A stretch of 52,698 nt of DNA from Nemertoderma westbladi (taxonomy: Eukaryota > Xenacoelomorpha > Nemertodermatida > Nemertodermatidae). The stretch lies in the NCBI GenBank assembly GCA_032718475.1, contig JAUCBJ010007401.1, positions 1 through 52,698 on the forward strand, given 5' to 3'. Position numbers and translations under genes: made by a program. Positions 9,473 to 19,974 of this stretch are shown here, one piece after another. The stretch's first letter is position 1, and every line of letters starts with the position of its first letter. Below the pieces are notes generated by a model that was not told where the DNA came from, did not search any database, and was given only the letters and a program-made list of their open reading frames with translations.

Positions 9473-10438
9473 ATGCACCGAAGAAAACCCGAAGAAAAAA
9501 CGAGAGTGCATCAAGTTACCCAAGGTAAAGTGAGTAACATAAAACCTAACTGTGCGCTGTGCGACGGGACCCACCGTTTGAGTGCGTGTGCTGAATTTCT
9601 AAAGAAATCCCTTGTAGACAGACGTACAGTCGTGTGGGACAAGCGGTTATGCTATAATTGCCTCAGACCAGGACATCAACGGCGAACCTGTTACTCAGAC
9701 ATAAAGTGTGCAAAGTGTGGCGCGAAACATCACATCTTGTTACACAGTGAGTTCGAACGAGACAGACAGAGTCAGGTAAGTGAGCCCGAACTACATGTCC
9801 AATTTAGTGACGTAAACGACACTGATCAAGAGTCTGAGATGGAAGGATTCTATACTGACGAATTCTCCGACGCCAATGAATCCTGTTATCTAATAAATAC
9901 CGCAGTGTATCGAGCACTTACTTACGAAAAGGACATCAACGATGAGTTTCCCCCAACTACTTTCACCAAACAACCATCTTGGAAAGCTCCAGCTTCCAAC
10001 GTAGGAATCAGAGAATTTCCTGTAGTTCAGGTAAGAGTTCACGGTCTTAACAAAAGCTACATAGTGAACGCCCTCCTTGACTCCGGCAGCACAGGAACAT
10101 TCATCGATCAAGAACTAGCCGAAGATATCTTTGCTGGACAACCCAAGTTCCGGACTAAATTGAATATGTCAGGAATTATGCAGGTTTGGAAATCTACCCT
10201 AACGGCAGATTACTATGTAGGTGTGTTGTCCACCCCCCAGGATCAGTTAGGAACCCAAGGCATAAGGTCAGTAAAAATGGTGGCTATAAAGAACTTTGCT
10301 ACTACTCAAGCAGACCTTTATAATTGGGACGAAGATGAGAGCATCCAACATCTTAAGATACCTCGATTCCAGACAGATTATCCTGGAGTGCAAATACTCA
10401 TCGGTCAAAACGCGCACGAGGCGCTCGAAACATTATAG
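9473..10438 (+). CDS. BEL/Pao nucleocapsid zinc knuckles and aspartic protease segment
   Basis: 321 residues from a Met that lies in the same frame as Gag; only the TAG at 9437-9439 separates them, so this is normally part of one Gag-Pol reading frame. Three zinc-binding units are visible: C27-C30-H34-C39, C60-C63-H68-C73 (CYNCLRPGHQRRTC) and C79-C82-H86/H87. The retropepsin-like active site is LLDSGST with the catalytic Asp at residue 203, in the DUF1758-type context usual for BEL/Pao. The frame ends at TAG 10436-10438, where the family would read on toward RT. Confidence 0.85.
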   Translation: MHRRKPEEKTRVHQVTQGKVSNIKPNCALCDGTHRLSACAEFLKKSLVDRRTVVWDKRLCYNCLRPGHQRRTCYSDIKCAKCGAKHHILLHSEFERDRQSQVSEPELHVQFSDVNDTDQESEMEGFYTDEFSDANESCYLINTAVYRALTYEKDINDEFPPTTFTKQPSWKAPASNVGIREFPVVQVRVHGLNKSYIVNALLDSGSTGTFIDQELAEDIFAGQPKFRTKLNMSGIMQVWKSTLTADYYVGVLSTPQDQLGTQGIRSVKMVAIKNFATTQADLYNWDEDESIQHLKIPRFQTDYPGVQILIGQNAHEALETL

Positions 10439-10537
10439 AAACGGCCTGCTCAACCACAACCATTGCAAACCTATGCGGTAAGAACTAGAGTAGGTTGATA
10501 CTTTACTGGCCCTTCCCGTAGAACTCTCGAAGAGAGA

Positions 10538-11542
10538 ATGCCATACGAACAAATATATCAAGTAAACGATTGGGAAGTGGAAAGCAGTGAGGTGGACGAA
10601 CTAACTGAAGGAACACCATACTCCTCAGATAATGACGACATCTACCAACTCTTCGATGAAGAGAACACAATGGACCTACTTACCGAAAACCAAACTTGGA
10701 AAAATCAGGTGAATCTATGTCAACTGATTCGCCCATCGGAACCCATTACTTACAATGACGAACTAAACGATGAGATAGAGCGCTACAACGCTAGAACTCG
10801 GGACGAACTAGCCGTACGATTCTTTACCCAAGAATTGGTAGAACCCAATTCATACGACAAAGCCCTGTCGATAGAAGAAGAAAGAGCCAAGCAAATCCAG
10901 GAAACAACCACACGTTTTTTAAAAGATCAAGGTAGATATGAAATCGGACTACCCTTCCGAAAACGGGAACCTAGATTTATAAATAACAGACCCTTGGCTG
11001 AGAAAAGAATCAATCAATTACATCGACGTCTTACGGCAAATGCTTCAGCTAAGGAAATGTACCAAACTCAGTTGAAGAAATTTATCACAAAGGGATATGC
11101 GGAGCGAGTACCGGAAGGAACTCCAATAACTGAAAGAACTTATTATCTAACACATCATTACGTTCCCAAACCCGGTAAACCCCATGAAGTACGGGTCGTA
11201 TTTGATGGCTCCGCCCTATATATGGGCCAATCCCTCAATTCCGAGTTGTTACCAGGACCCAACTTGCTCCAATCTTTGTTGGGAATACTTTTAAGATTAA
11301 GACAATATTCCATCGCGTTCGCCTCCGATATAGAAGGAATGTTCTTACAAGTCAAGGCGTTGGATCGTGATAGAGACAGCCTAAGATTCCTGTGGTGGCC
11401 TGAAGGAGATCTCAACCAGAAACCGGTAGAGTACTGGATGACCATCCAGGCTTTTGGGATTATATCAAGCCCTTCAAACGCCTGCTCAGTGGTTCGTACC
11501 ACTGCGGATGACAACCGGGATGCCTTCTCCAAAGAGGTATAA
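10538..11542 (+). pseudogene. pol: BEL/Pao pol: linker and N-terminal half of reverse transcriptase
   Basis: 334 residues, same frame as the upstream segment but separated from it by TAG at 10436 and TGA at 10496 (the latter in a position where the family usually has a GW dipeptide, suggesting a Trp-codon mutation). The RT fingers and palm are recognisable: KPGKPHEVRVVFDGSA, the SLNSELLPGPNLLQ segment typical of BEL/Pao, and the first catalytic Asp at residue 264 in FASDIEGMFLQV. The frame stops at 11540-11542, just before the YMDD box, which continues in a different frame. Confidence 0.85.
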
Positions 11543-11550
11543 CATCAAAT

Positions 11551-12698
11551 GAGACATATACATGGACGACAATTTAAAGTCCCTTCCATCAGTAAAGGAA
11601 GCCATTGATGTCGCGAAAGGAACGGTTGAGTGTTTGAAAAGAGGTGGATTTCGATTGACAAAGTTCACCAGCAACTCCCGTGAGTTTCTGGAAGCAATAT
11701 CTGTAGAAGACCGGGGATCAAAAGACCTCGACTTAATACATGACGATCTTCCGGAAACCAAGACGCTTGGCTTGAAGTGGGACACAGAAAGAGATATCCT
11801 GTTTTTTCAGTTAAAACAGAGAGATAATCCAGTTCGGACCAAACGGATTTGTTTAAGTATTCTGAGCACTTATTTCGATCCCTTGGGATTTATTAGCCCA
11901 GTTATATTGATTGCTCGGAGTTTAGTACAACAAATGTGGCTTGAAAACCACTCGTGGGACGATCCACTCAAGGGAGAACTATTAAAGAAATGGATGAAAT
12001 GGGAGGACTCGCTACCTGCCATCGAGAACTTTATAATTTCTCGTTCATATTTTGGTCATGTTCTCCCTACGTATTCCTATCAACTCCATGTATTTGGAGA
12101 TGCCAGCGATATGGGAATCGGTATAGTAGCATACCTGCGAGTCGAAACTCCGGATGGAATCAAAGTTGCCTTGGTTACCTCTAAGGCATTGATTAACAAC
12201 AAGCTTAAGGTTCCTCGGGCGGAGTTAAAAGCCGCTTTATACGCTACAGCTATCGGCCGGAATGTAACAGAACAGATCGATTATCCACTGGAGAAAACTG
12301 TTTATTGGACCGACGCTTTACTTGTATTGGAATATATAACGAATGAAGTCTGTCAGTTCAGCGTCTTTGTTACTAACAGAGTGGCCATTATTCTTAGTCG
12401 CACGACGATAGATCAATGGAGACATTGCCCTGGTACGATTAACCCAGCTGACATCGCCTCCAGAGGAGCCACTCCACAGGAACTGATAGATACTCCTGAC
12501 TGGTTGGGTGGACCCGACTTCCTGAGCAAGGAAGAGGATGAATGGCCTCCTCACCTTACTACGGCTGAGATTAGACAAGCCAAGGGAGCGGAGAAAGTCA
12601 AACCCAAATCTCGGACAAGTAAATCGAAGTTATTTAAACCAACAATCGATCTATCTGTATTACATACTGCCGAAAGCGATACTTCGGATCCACAATAA
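11551..12698 (+). pseudogene. pol: BEL/Pao pol: RT YMDD box, thumb and RNase H
   Basis: Frame shifted by one base relative to the preceding segment. The RT catalytic box is at 11559-11570 (YMDD), immediately followed by BEL-type sequence ending GGFRLTKFTSNSREFL. The RNase H domain contains FGDASDMGIG (Asp codon at 12099), then KLKVPRAELKAA and YWTDALLVL, matching the family's D-E-D core. The frame ends at TAA 12696-12698; integrase continues one base out of register. The two one-base frame changes most simply reflect decay. Confidence 0.85.
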
Positions 12699-14310
12699 AG
12701 CCATCACATACTTAAAGAGATGTTTTCACCATCACTACTCCAGGACGCAGACCACTAGTGATCCTGCTCCAGTGACATCTGCGCAAGTTCATGTTATTAA
12801 AGATCTACCTAAGTACAAGATATCAGACCGGTTTCTAAAGGAGAAGATCAGTTACCAGGAGCATGAAGAAACTAATAAGCAGCTACTGAGACTCCTGCAA
12901 CGCTATGAGGATTCTGATAGGTATTTTCTGCTGTTGAGAAATCCGCAGATGCGCTTAAGGGATCGCTTCTCTAGCACAATGATAGATGGGTTAATACGTG
13001 TTGGAGGAAGGCTTACCAACGCCCCATTATCCTTTGATACTAAATTCCCTATACTCATTAGTAATCTTGAAGTACAAATCAAGATGATTGTAGATGTTCA
13101 CAGTAAACTGTATCATGCCGGTAGAGAACGAGTTCTTAGCGAAATTCGAACTCGCTATTATTTTCATAAACCACGTAGAGCTCTGAATCAAGTTCTTAGG
13201 AACTGCATACCTTGTAGGAAAGCATTCAGTAGGCCTTTAACACAGCGAGAGGCAGAATTACCTAGGGAACGAGTAAGCTTTTATGAACCACCCTTTACTA
13301 ATACTGGTGTGGATTTATTTGGCCCTATTGAAGTATATCGTGCTAGAACTATAGTCAAGAGATGGTGTGTAATCTTTGTCTGCATGACTTGTAGAGCTAT
13401 CCATCTCGATATGGTGAACGACCTATCTACTAACAGCTTCGTCTTATGTTTACGACGACAGATCGCTCGTTTCGGAACTAGCAACACGATGAGATCCGAT
13501 AAGGGAACGAACTTCATTGGTGCCAACAACGAAATTCAGGCTTACGTAAAGGACTGGAATCAAAGACAGGTGGACGACCAGCTACGGATAACGGCGTCTA
13601 GCTGGACCTTTAACGCCGCCGACGCCCCTTGGTGGGGAGGAAGTTGGGAGAGATTAATTCGAAGTGTCAAGACCGCATTTCACTTTATAGTGCCGTGTCG
13701 CGCATATCTCACCGACGAACTTCTGCGGACGTTAATGGAAGAAATCGCTGCCTATCTTAACGAGAGACCGCTTATGCCAGTCTCATCGAGTCTCGACTCC
13801 CTGGAAGCGCTAACACCCGCGCACTTCCTACTTAAGAAACCTGTAGCCATGCTCCCACAATCCGAGATTGCCGATGGAGATGAATACTGTCGTCGAACTT
13901 GGCAGCTTATGCAGTTGCTATCCCGTCGTTTCGCTGACCATTTTGAGAAACATTATCTGCCCACGCTACAACTTCGAACTAAGTGGTTTGCGCAGCAGGA
14001 AAATGTCAGCGCCGGAGACATGGTCCTTATTGTAGATCCGGACCTTCCACGTAGACGGTGGCAGATAGGTCGTATCATCGAGACGCACATCTCGGAGGAT
14101 GGTCTAGTGCGCTCGGTAGAACTCGTCGTAATGCGGCGTAACTTCAAGAAACCCAGCATAATCTTTGAGACGCAACAACTCAATCGCCCGGTTGGTCGTT
14201 TATGTTTGCTGGAAAGAGACCGGGAACTCTCCGGAAACTATGGAAGGCAAGAAACCCTTCCCACGACCACCTCCCTAATACCTCAAACATCTAGGGGCTC
14301 TTCAACGTAG
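12538..14310 (+). CDS. pol: BEL/Pao pol: integrase with DUF5641-like C-terminus
   Basis: Open frame of 590 codons. The first ~50 overlap the RNase H frame and are probably not genuine; family-like sequence begins around AILRIHNKAITYLKR. It has an HHCC-type zinc domain (H in KLYHAGRERVL, cysteines in NCIPCRK), and the catalytic core with D259 (GVDLFGP), D321 (RSDKGTNF) and E371 (WWGGSWERLI). After the core comes a domain like DUF5641 (DMVLIVDPDLPRRRWQIGRI), the usual BEL/Pao tail. It integrates the cDNA copy into host chromosomes. No internal stop in this part. Confidence 0.88.
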   Translation: MNGLLTLLRLRLDKPRERRKSNPNLGQVNRSYLNQQSIYLYYILPKAILRIHNKAITYLKRCFHHHYSRTQTTSDPAPVTSAQVHVIKDLPKYKISDRFLKEKISYQEHEETNKQLLRLLQRYEDSDRYFLLLRNPQMRLRDRFSSTMIDGLIRVGGRLTNAPLSFDTKFPILISNLEVQIKMIVDVHSKLYHAGRERVLSEIRTRYYFHKPRRALNQVLRNCIPCRKAFSRPLTQREAELPRERVSFYEPPFTNTGVDLFGPIEVYRARTIVKRWCVIFVCMTCRAIHLDMVNDLSTNSFVLCLRRQIARFGTSNTMRSDKGTNFIGANNEIQAYVKDWNQRQVDDQLRITASSWTFNAADAPWWGGSWERLIRSVKTAFHFIVPCRAYLTDELLRTLMEEIAAYLNERPLMPVSSSLDSLEALTPAHFLLKKPVAMLPQSEIADGDEYCRRTWQLMQLLSRRFADHFEKHYLPTLQLRTKWFAQQENVSAGDMVLIVDPDLPRRRWQIGRIIETHISEDGLVRSVELVVMRRNFKKPSIIFETQQLNRPVGRLCLLERDRELSGNYGRQETLPTTTSLIPQTSRGSST

Positions 14311-15927
14311 TACGTCTGGAGTGGGTGTATGTCAATATTATTTTATCTATTTTTATTACATTTTATATGTAAATGTTATTATGTACGTTATTATAATCGT
14401 TTTTATTTAATTTTATTTAGTAAAATGTTATTTTAGAATATTTAGTAAATTAGTGCAATATATTAGTGTTTATTACGTATTTAATTACTTATAATATATT
14501 TAGTGCGACGGCAAGAAATAATTATTTTCTCTTTCCTTACTGTCCGTATTATATTATAAATGCGAGACTATAGTAAGATGACATGTCAGTACTTCTTAAA
14601 GTACAATAAAGCCACTACTATATTTAAGTATTATTGGTAGGCAGAGTATTAGGAATGCAAAGTTCAGATCCTCGTGTCTCGGCTAAACCAAGCTCTGGGT
14701 AGACCTTGGAAACGACTTGCCTCTTCACACTGACATTGCTTCGTGCGATATTGCTCTTCTACCTTATAACAAATAATACATATAGTAGCGTGATGTCCCT
14801 CTAACAGTAGCGTAAATCGCAAATAAATCTGTTAAACTTTTTGACCATCTGTAATTCTAGTCGATGGAGATATCGTGGCACCCACCGATATACTTGAAAG
14901 ACAAATTCTAGAATCAGTGGTTAACGTCCCCAGACAAGTTCTGGAATAAATCGGTGCTCATCCTAAATATTAATTTAATATTTATTAAAATCTGTAAAAT
15001 CCCGATCCTTTAAAATTTCTAGTCAATTAAGATATCGCAGTATTTACCGATATTCTTAGAAGGACTATTTTATAGAATTAAGGATCCTAAGTCCCCAGAT
15101 ATGCTCTGGAATAAAATTTGTGTCAATTTAACATCAAATAATAAAATTCACGGGAATAAATTTAAATTCATATTCAAATGAATTTCATAAATTGTCATTT
15201 TGTGCAATTTATAACATTCCCAAAAGTCCAGTAATTAATAGATCATGGGAGCGGAGATTCATATTGAGTGTACTAGAGTGCGAGAATCTCCAACATATAG
15301 TCAATAGCCTATAAAATTTATGAAATCATGCATAAAGAGGATATTGACAATTAAAGAATTACTATTAAATAGCATCCCAGATCTGTATGCATGAGAATTA
15401 CCCTAATTCTACCGCTAGTTTTCCATAATGTCACCATGGCAACACCCACGCTAGAATTAGAAGCAAGTTAAAGGAAAAATAAAAAGCTTGCCCCATTGCG
15501 TAGCATAAGAGTATACATAGCGCACTATTAGTATCCAAGAATACATAGTAATAACGTGACATTCTGGAAGACACTGATTAACGGACAAATGGCCTGCATG
15601 TGTGCAGTAAGTAATGATTGTATGGAATTTGTGCGTTTATAGGTGAATGTTACTACTAAAGTGTGTTTACAGTAGCTAATCGCAATTGTAAAGTAGCCCT
15701 AACTCTACCGAGATAACCTCAAGTGGATTCAAGCCTTTGGGACGGACAGTGGTGGGACTTGTGCCGGTTATCGTTGTCGTGCTGTTGCTACATGTTGGCG
15801 CAAACACCGCGACGACGGTACATCGGCGCTGAGAAACCCACTGTCCGGGGGCAAAGACTAGTAGGCAGCAACGCCCGCTTGCCTAAATATTAACTCATAC
15901 TGATATTAATAAACTCAGATAGCAGAT
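14311..15927 (+). other. Spacer between integrase and the 1348-aa ORF
   Basis: 1.6 kb AT-rich sequence without a supported ORF. Notable points: a TTGGCGCAAACACCGCGACG stretch around 15793 that resembles a primer-binding site following an LTR end; a GC-richer block at 15720-15870 unlike the rest; and, just before the next ORF, AATAAACTCAG then ATAGCAG followed by AT and the ATG at 15928, candidate splice acceptors. Confidence 0.6.
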
Positions 15928-18900
15928 ATGACGGAATTGATAGAAGATGACCTTGGTATTAGAGAGCGATATACTCTACCTTTACAAGCGTTTGTGGATA
16001 GCTTGATACGCGGTGAAGCCGATCCGACTATTACGGAGGACGATGGTCGTTATATCGAACCGCCGATGTCCCAGGAACAACTTACGCGTGAATTGGACTA
16101 TAGAAAATTCACCGCTCGCTATACGAATCGTAATGGTATGTATATGGACTTCTTAACTACCGGCCATCCTACCGATTTACATGATACGGAAGATGTAGAC
16201 ACCGAAAGGGAAATGGTTTTATTTAAATATCATGCCCAGCGGAATCGTAATGATAAACCGAGAATAGAACACGAGAACTCTATTCGCAACCTACTCGACA
16301 GAGAAAACGTTGAAGAACCCGATAAGCGCATCAACTTCAACGACTACTTGGAATTTTTGAGAGAAACCTATCTCAATATTGCCAGTCAACAGAACCTAGA
16401 GACTCGATATCCTCAAGGTATACATCACGATCCCATGGTAGAACTCAAACGACTCTATTTCACCATGATGTATCTTACCTCAGATCGTCCACTGCCTGTT
16501 GTCCCGGACAGCTTTGAACAAATGGAAGAGTATTGCAAAACTGGAGAACGATCACCTGCGTTTCCTCTGCAGGACGTACGTCTTTGGTATTATTGTGACT
16601 CATGCCCTAGACCTAACCAGCAAACGGAAAGACATAAACATCCGCGAAGACGTTGTGCTAAACACAGTTTTACGCGTTATACTTACGGGAGTTTCGAGCG
16701 AAACCTGTTCGACGTATCACCTACGATCGCCCGTCTAAAACGATCGCTAAATAAACCCATGATCAGAGTTCCGGAATACTCGGTCAGGCCTCCTCATTCC
16801 CCAGTGAGACCTCAAACTCTTGATCCTAACAGTATCACTGATCCTCCCGAGTTATACTCACTGTTCAAAGATTTGGTGTTACCCGAGCAGTTAATTGGTG
16901 GTGTTCCAGCGGTAGGTTCGTTAGATATTCGACCATCCTATTTAACCGGATTGGGACGCGGGCATCTAACATCGCCATTTAATCCTTACAATCGGCCAGG
17001 ATTAACTCCGATACAACCTGCCACGGAAGTCGAGGAGAGTGTCATCAGAAACGCTTTAGACGCCATCCGACAGAAAATCGGAAAGGGAACACAGGATTTT
17101 CTAGAGAAACGTAAATTACAGCAGCAGGTCCAATTGGTGAAAGAGTTAGCCTTGCCGCAGTTTGATAGAGAAATCCAAAACCTCGAAGAGGACATCGAGC
17201 TTGGACGTACGTATTCTCTACAGGAGTTTCTAGAAGAACGCTTACATAAACAAGCGGAGGAAAATCAACTAGAGGAGAAACATACGGAAATGGATGAGAG
17301 AGAAGAAGCCGCTTTAGCCCAACCCGAAGCTCAGATACTCATAACCGATCTCTACTCTAAAACCGTCCGTCATCCCTCGATGGTTCCGCATTTCGGAGAC
17401 AAACTTTTTGCAAAGATACAACCCCAACCGGTTGATATCAGCATAAGATCGCAAAATCTTATCGCTGACGCTCCTATGTTACAGCGTCCGCCAATCGAGG
17501 CCGCTCGAGTTGATGGTATACTCGTTGAACCTCCGGACAATCGAGCGGATCTTGTCCGTCGTATGGTACACAATGTCAACTTACGCGCTAGACCTTTACA
17601 GAACTCTTTTTATGGAATTAAAGACCACCCTTATTACGTTAATCTGACTCAATATTATATGGTCAAACCAGAAGATCCGATGCATAATTTAAAGTTTCTA
17701 CCACTAATAAATCCTCTGGACATTGTCGAACTCGAACAATTACAAAAACATCTGGATCAGTTAGTAAAGGTAAACTCATTTCGAAAACCATATAACGTTT
17801 CTCGAATAGAGAAGGATACAGAACCTCCTTATAATCTAGATGGATTTATTAAAACTCGATTAGTCCATTGGAATCTAGACGTATTATTCGAGGAGGAGAA
17901 GATACAAAGATATGGAAATGTGGAGACGTATACCACTCGATACATGAAGTATAGTGATCTCCCTGACGCTAATCAATGCGCCACCTTGTGGCATCCAGTA
18001 GGGATGACCCTCGAGAACGCCACCAAAGAGTGGAATGAAACTCTTAATATCATTGAGATGTATGGCGTTGTTACTTACGATAACGAAGGTAGCGTTCCAA
18101 TCGGAGAATTAGGAACTACGCGCATGATACACATACGCGGATTAGCTGGTTCCACTCACGTGTTTACGCGAGCGTGTTCCGACGTGATAGATTATTCCTT
18201 TGAAACTCTCACCGAAACGCAAAAGAATCTCCGACATGGACAATTCGAACTCGCGCAGCGTTACGTCATTGATACCGAACGCAAACCGGCCATGGGTATC
18301 GATGGATCGATGTTACCCCAGCCCGTTCTCGAGATGTTATTCAACGAAAGAATCATTAAAATCGGCTCAGCTGTTTACGGAGATCTCCAAAACGACTTTC
18401 GGAATATGGAAAATATCCCCTATCCTTTCGTGGATACTCAGCTGATAGCTCCTTGGGCCGAAGGCCGAGGTTTCTTTCGCACCATGTATGCTAATGCGTC
18501 TAGCAACATTACAAAGGTGCAACGAACTTCCATCGGACATCTTGCTTTTCAGGAATACGGATGGAATTTCAAGGTCGGAAATCCCATCAACTATCAACAA
18601 GTATACGGAGACCATTATGCTCGATTATACTTTGACGGACCGTTGACCACACCTGGCGCCGTGTATAGCTTCATGAGTGTTCCACTCCGCCCCTCCTTAG
18701 CTATCTACACGATCTTCGAAAACACCGCACTTTCCGGTTGGCTAGCCGATGTGTGCAGTCGTACTATACGCGCCCATCCATTAATACTTGGGACCAAACT
18801 CGCTAAGCTAGATGAACATAATAAATTCATCCGCTTTGAATGTTTCCGACGATTTTTAACCCCGTTTCGCAACGTGGATAGCCAATTCAAAGACCGCGCT

Positions 18901-19974
18901 TTGACCAAGCTCAGCTTAAGAGACTCGGCTGCGGAGAAGTTAGATAGCGCTGGATTTGCTATTTTCAAAGACATTTGTATAATAAACCTGCACTCCTCTG
19001 TTATCCAAAGACCTCGAATCCCCACAGGTTATTCTGTCGTGGAAATTCAGACGGTAGGTCCACTTGAGGAGACAGCCATGCCTACCTCAACTATACAAGG
19101 GGAAGACGAACCCATATGTTTAGAATCTGAAGAGATTCAGCCCCCCACGTCTCGGAGTAGCGATAGCGACTACATATTGGAATGGTATCAAGGTCCACAG
19201 TGTCTTACTGCGTATGATTATCGCCATGCCAATTATGTTTCTCAACAACGTTGTCGGCTGTGCGCATCGAGAGACCATATTACGTCTATGGACACCAACG
19301 ATCTCTGTTCCTATTTCCACGAGCAACCGTCGATGGAAATCTATTGTGCATATTGTCGGCTTAATAATTTGCACATTTTTGCTGTCTGCCCCCAATTTAT
19401 GACTCAATGCCATCATTGTCAATTAAAAGGACACGCCAGCTTTGATTGTCCCTTTAATCATGATTTAGAGAGTGTAGATGAAATGATTGTACTACGTTAT
19501 ATCAGAGCTTGGGAAGCGAACGCTGATTTACATTGTGATTCACGCCATCGCTATTACCCTGGACGCGCTTACGAAGGAGTTTATGCGTTCCATCCTTATT
19601 TGTTTGCCTCCGTCGAGCAGAAATCACGCCTATCGAGTTATGAACTACTGAAGCGCGTTGGAGAATGTATTTCAACCAAATATGTACGCAAATTTCTCAG
19701 GAGCATTAATCCGAGTGACATCTATTCTTACAACTTAATAAACTTTATCCGTCAAGACCCTGCCTATGGAGACTTATTTGTCAACTCACACCCCGAGTTA
19801 CAGGAAGTATATCGACGGCCTTACGAGTACCGAGCCCGCGAACGCGAGTTGGAAAGAACCATTAAACCAAGGAAGTTTCTGACTGCCTATGGCCCACCCA
19901 CGGCTCTCGTTCAGACGACTCTTAAAGGACCCGTAAGAGCAGCCGTCTTAAAACGCGCTCTCAAAGGTCATTAA
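15928..19974 (+). CDS. Giant extra ORF of BEL element: 1348-aa zinc-knuckle protein of unknown family
   Basis: Single uninterrupted 1348-codon ORF in the position of env-like genes, between integrase and the 3' LTR. I do not recognise the family. What can be seen: an acidic N-terminus; a possible zinc site at residues 223-246 (C223, C226, H236/H238, C243, H246); a charged coiled-coil-like region at ~375-465; a long globular-looking region ~500-1060 rich in Tyr, Arg and Pro; and a C-terminal cluster of zinc-knuckle-like motifs, C1109-C1112-H1117-C1127, C1140-C1143-H1149-C1154 and the canonical C1161-C1164-H1169-C1174 (CHHCQLKGHASFDC). The last ~70 residues are basic. I see no signal peptide and no convincing transmembrane helix, which argues against an envelope glycoprotein. 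Zinc knuckles suggest RNA/DNA binding, so it could be a second Gag-like or nucleocapsid-like protein, or a captured gene; this is inference. The ORF is intact while pol is broken. Confidence 0.85.
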   Translation: MTELIEDDLGIRERYTLPLQAFVDSLIRGEADPTITEDDGRYIEPPMSQEQLTRELDYRKFTARYTNRNGMYMDFLTTGHPTDLHDTEDVDTEREMVLFKYHAQRNRNDKPRIEHENSIRNLLDRENVEEPDKRINFNDYLEFLRETYLNIASQQNLETRYPQGIHHDPMVELKRLYFTMMYLTSDRPLPVVPDSFEQMEEYCKTGERSPAFPLQDVRLWYYCDSCPRPNQQTERHKHPRRRCAKHSFTRYTYGSFERNLFDVSPTIARLKRSLNKPMIRVPEYSVRPPHSPVRPQTLDPNSITDPPELYSLFKDLVLPEQLIGGVPAVGSLDIRPSYLTGLGRGHLTSPFNPYNRPGLTPIQPATEVEESVIRNALDAIRQKIGKGTQDFLEKRKLQQQVQLVKELALPQFDREIQNLEEDIELGRTYSLQEFLEERLHKQAEENQLEEKHTEMDEREEAALAQPEAQILITDLYSKTVRHPSMVPHFGDKLFAKIQPQPVDISIRSQNLIADAPMLQRPPIEAARVDGILVEPPDNRADLVRRMVHNVNLRARPLQNSFYGIKDHPYYVNLTQYYMVKPEDPMHNLKFLPLINPLDIVELEQLQKHLDQLVKVNSFRKPYNVSRIEKDTEPPYNLDGFIKTRLVHWNLDVLFEEEKIQRYGNVETYTTRYMKYSDLPDANQCATLWHPVGMTLENATKEWNETLNIIEMYGVVTYDNEGSVPIGELGTTRMIHIRGLAGSTHVFTRACSDVIDYSFETLTETQKNLRHGQFELAQRYVIDTERKPAMGIDGSMLPQPVLEMLFNERIIKIGSAVYGDLQNDFRNMENIPYPFVDTQLIAPWAEGRGFFRTMYANASSNITKVQRTSIGHLAFQEYGWNFKVGNPINYQQVYGDHYARLYFDGPLTTPGAVYSFMSVPLRPSLAIYTIFENTALSGWLADVCSRTIRAHPLILGTKLAKLDEHNKFIRFECFRRFLTPFRNVDSQFKDRALTKLSLRDSAAEKLDSAGFAIFKDICIINLHSSVIQRPRIPTGYSVVEIQTVGPLEETAMPTSTIQGEDEPICLESEEIQPPTSRSSDSDYILEWYQGPQCLTAYDYRHANYVSQQRCRLCASRDHITSMDTNDLCSYFHEQPSMEIYCAYCRLNNLHIFAVCPQFMTQCHHCQLKGHASFDCPFNHDLESVDEMIVLRYIRAWEANADLHCDSRHRYYPGRAYEGVYAFHPYLFASVEQKSRLSSYELLKRVGECISTKYVRKFLRSINPSDIYSYNLINFIRQDPAYGDLFVNSHPELQEVYRRPYEYRARERELERTIKPRKFLTAYGPPTALVQTTLKGPVRAAVLKRALKGH

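Noticed and set aside
14635-14685. Possible SINE or tRNA remnant (GGTAGGCAGAG...AGTTCAGATCC)
   Set aside because: Only a weak B-box-like match; no A box at the right distance that I would defend.
15928-19974. Giant ORF as an envelope glycoprotein
   Set aside because: No signal peptide, no transmembrane segment and no furin-like site context seen; zinc knuckles point elsewhere.
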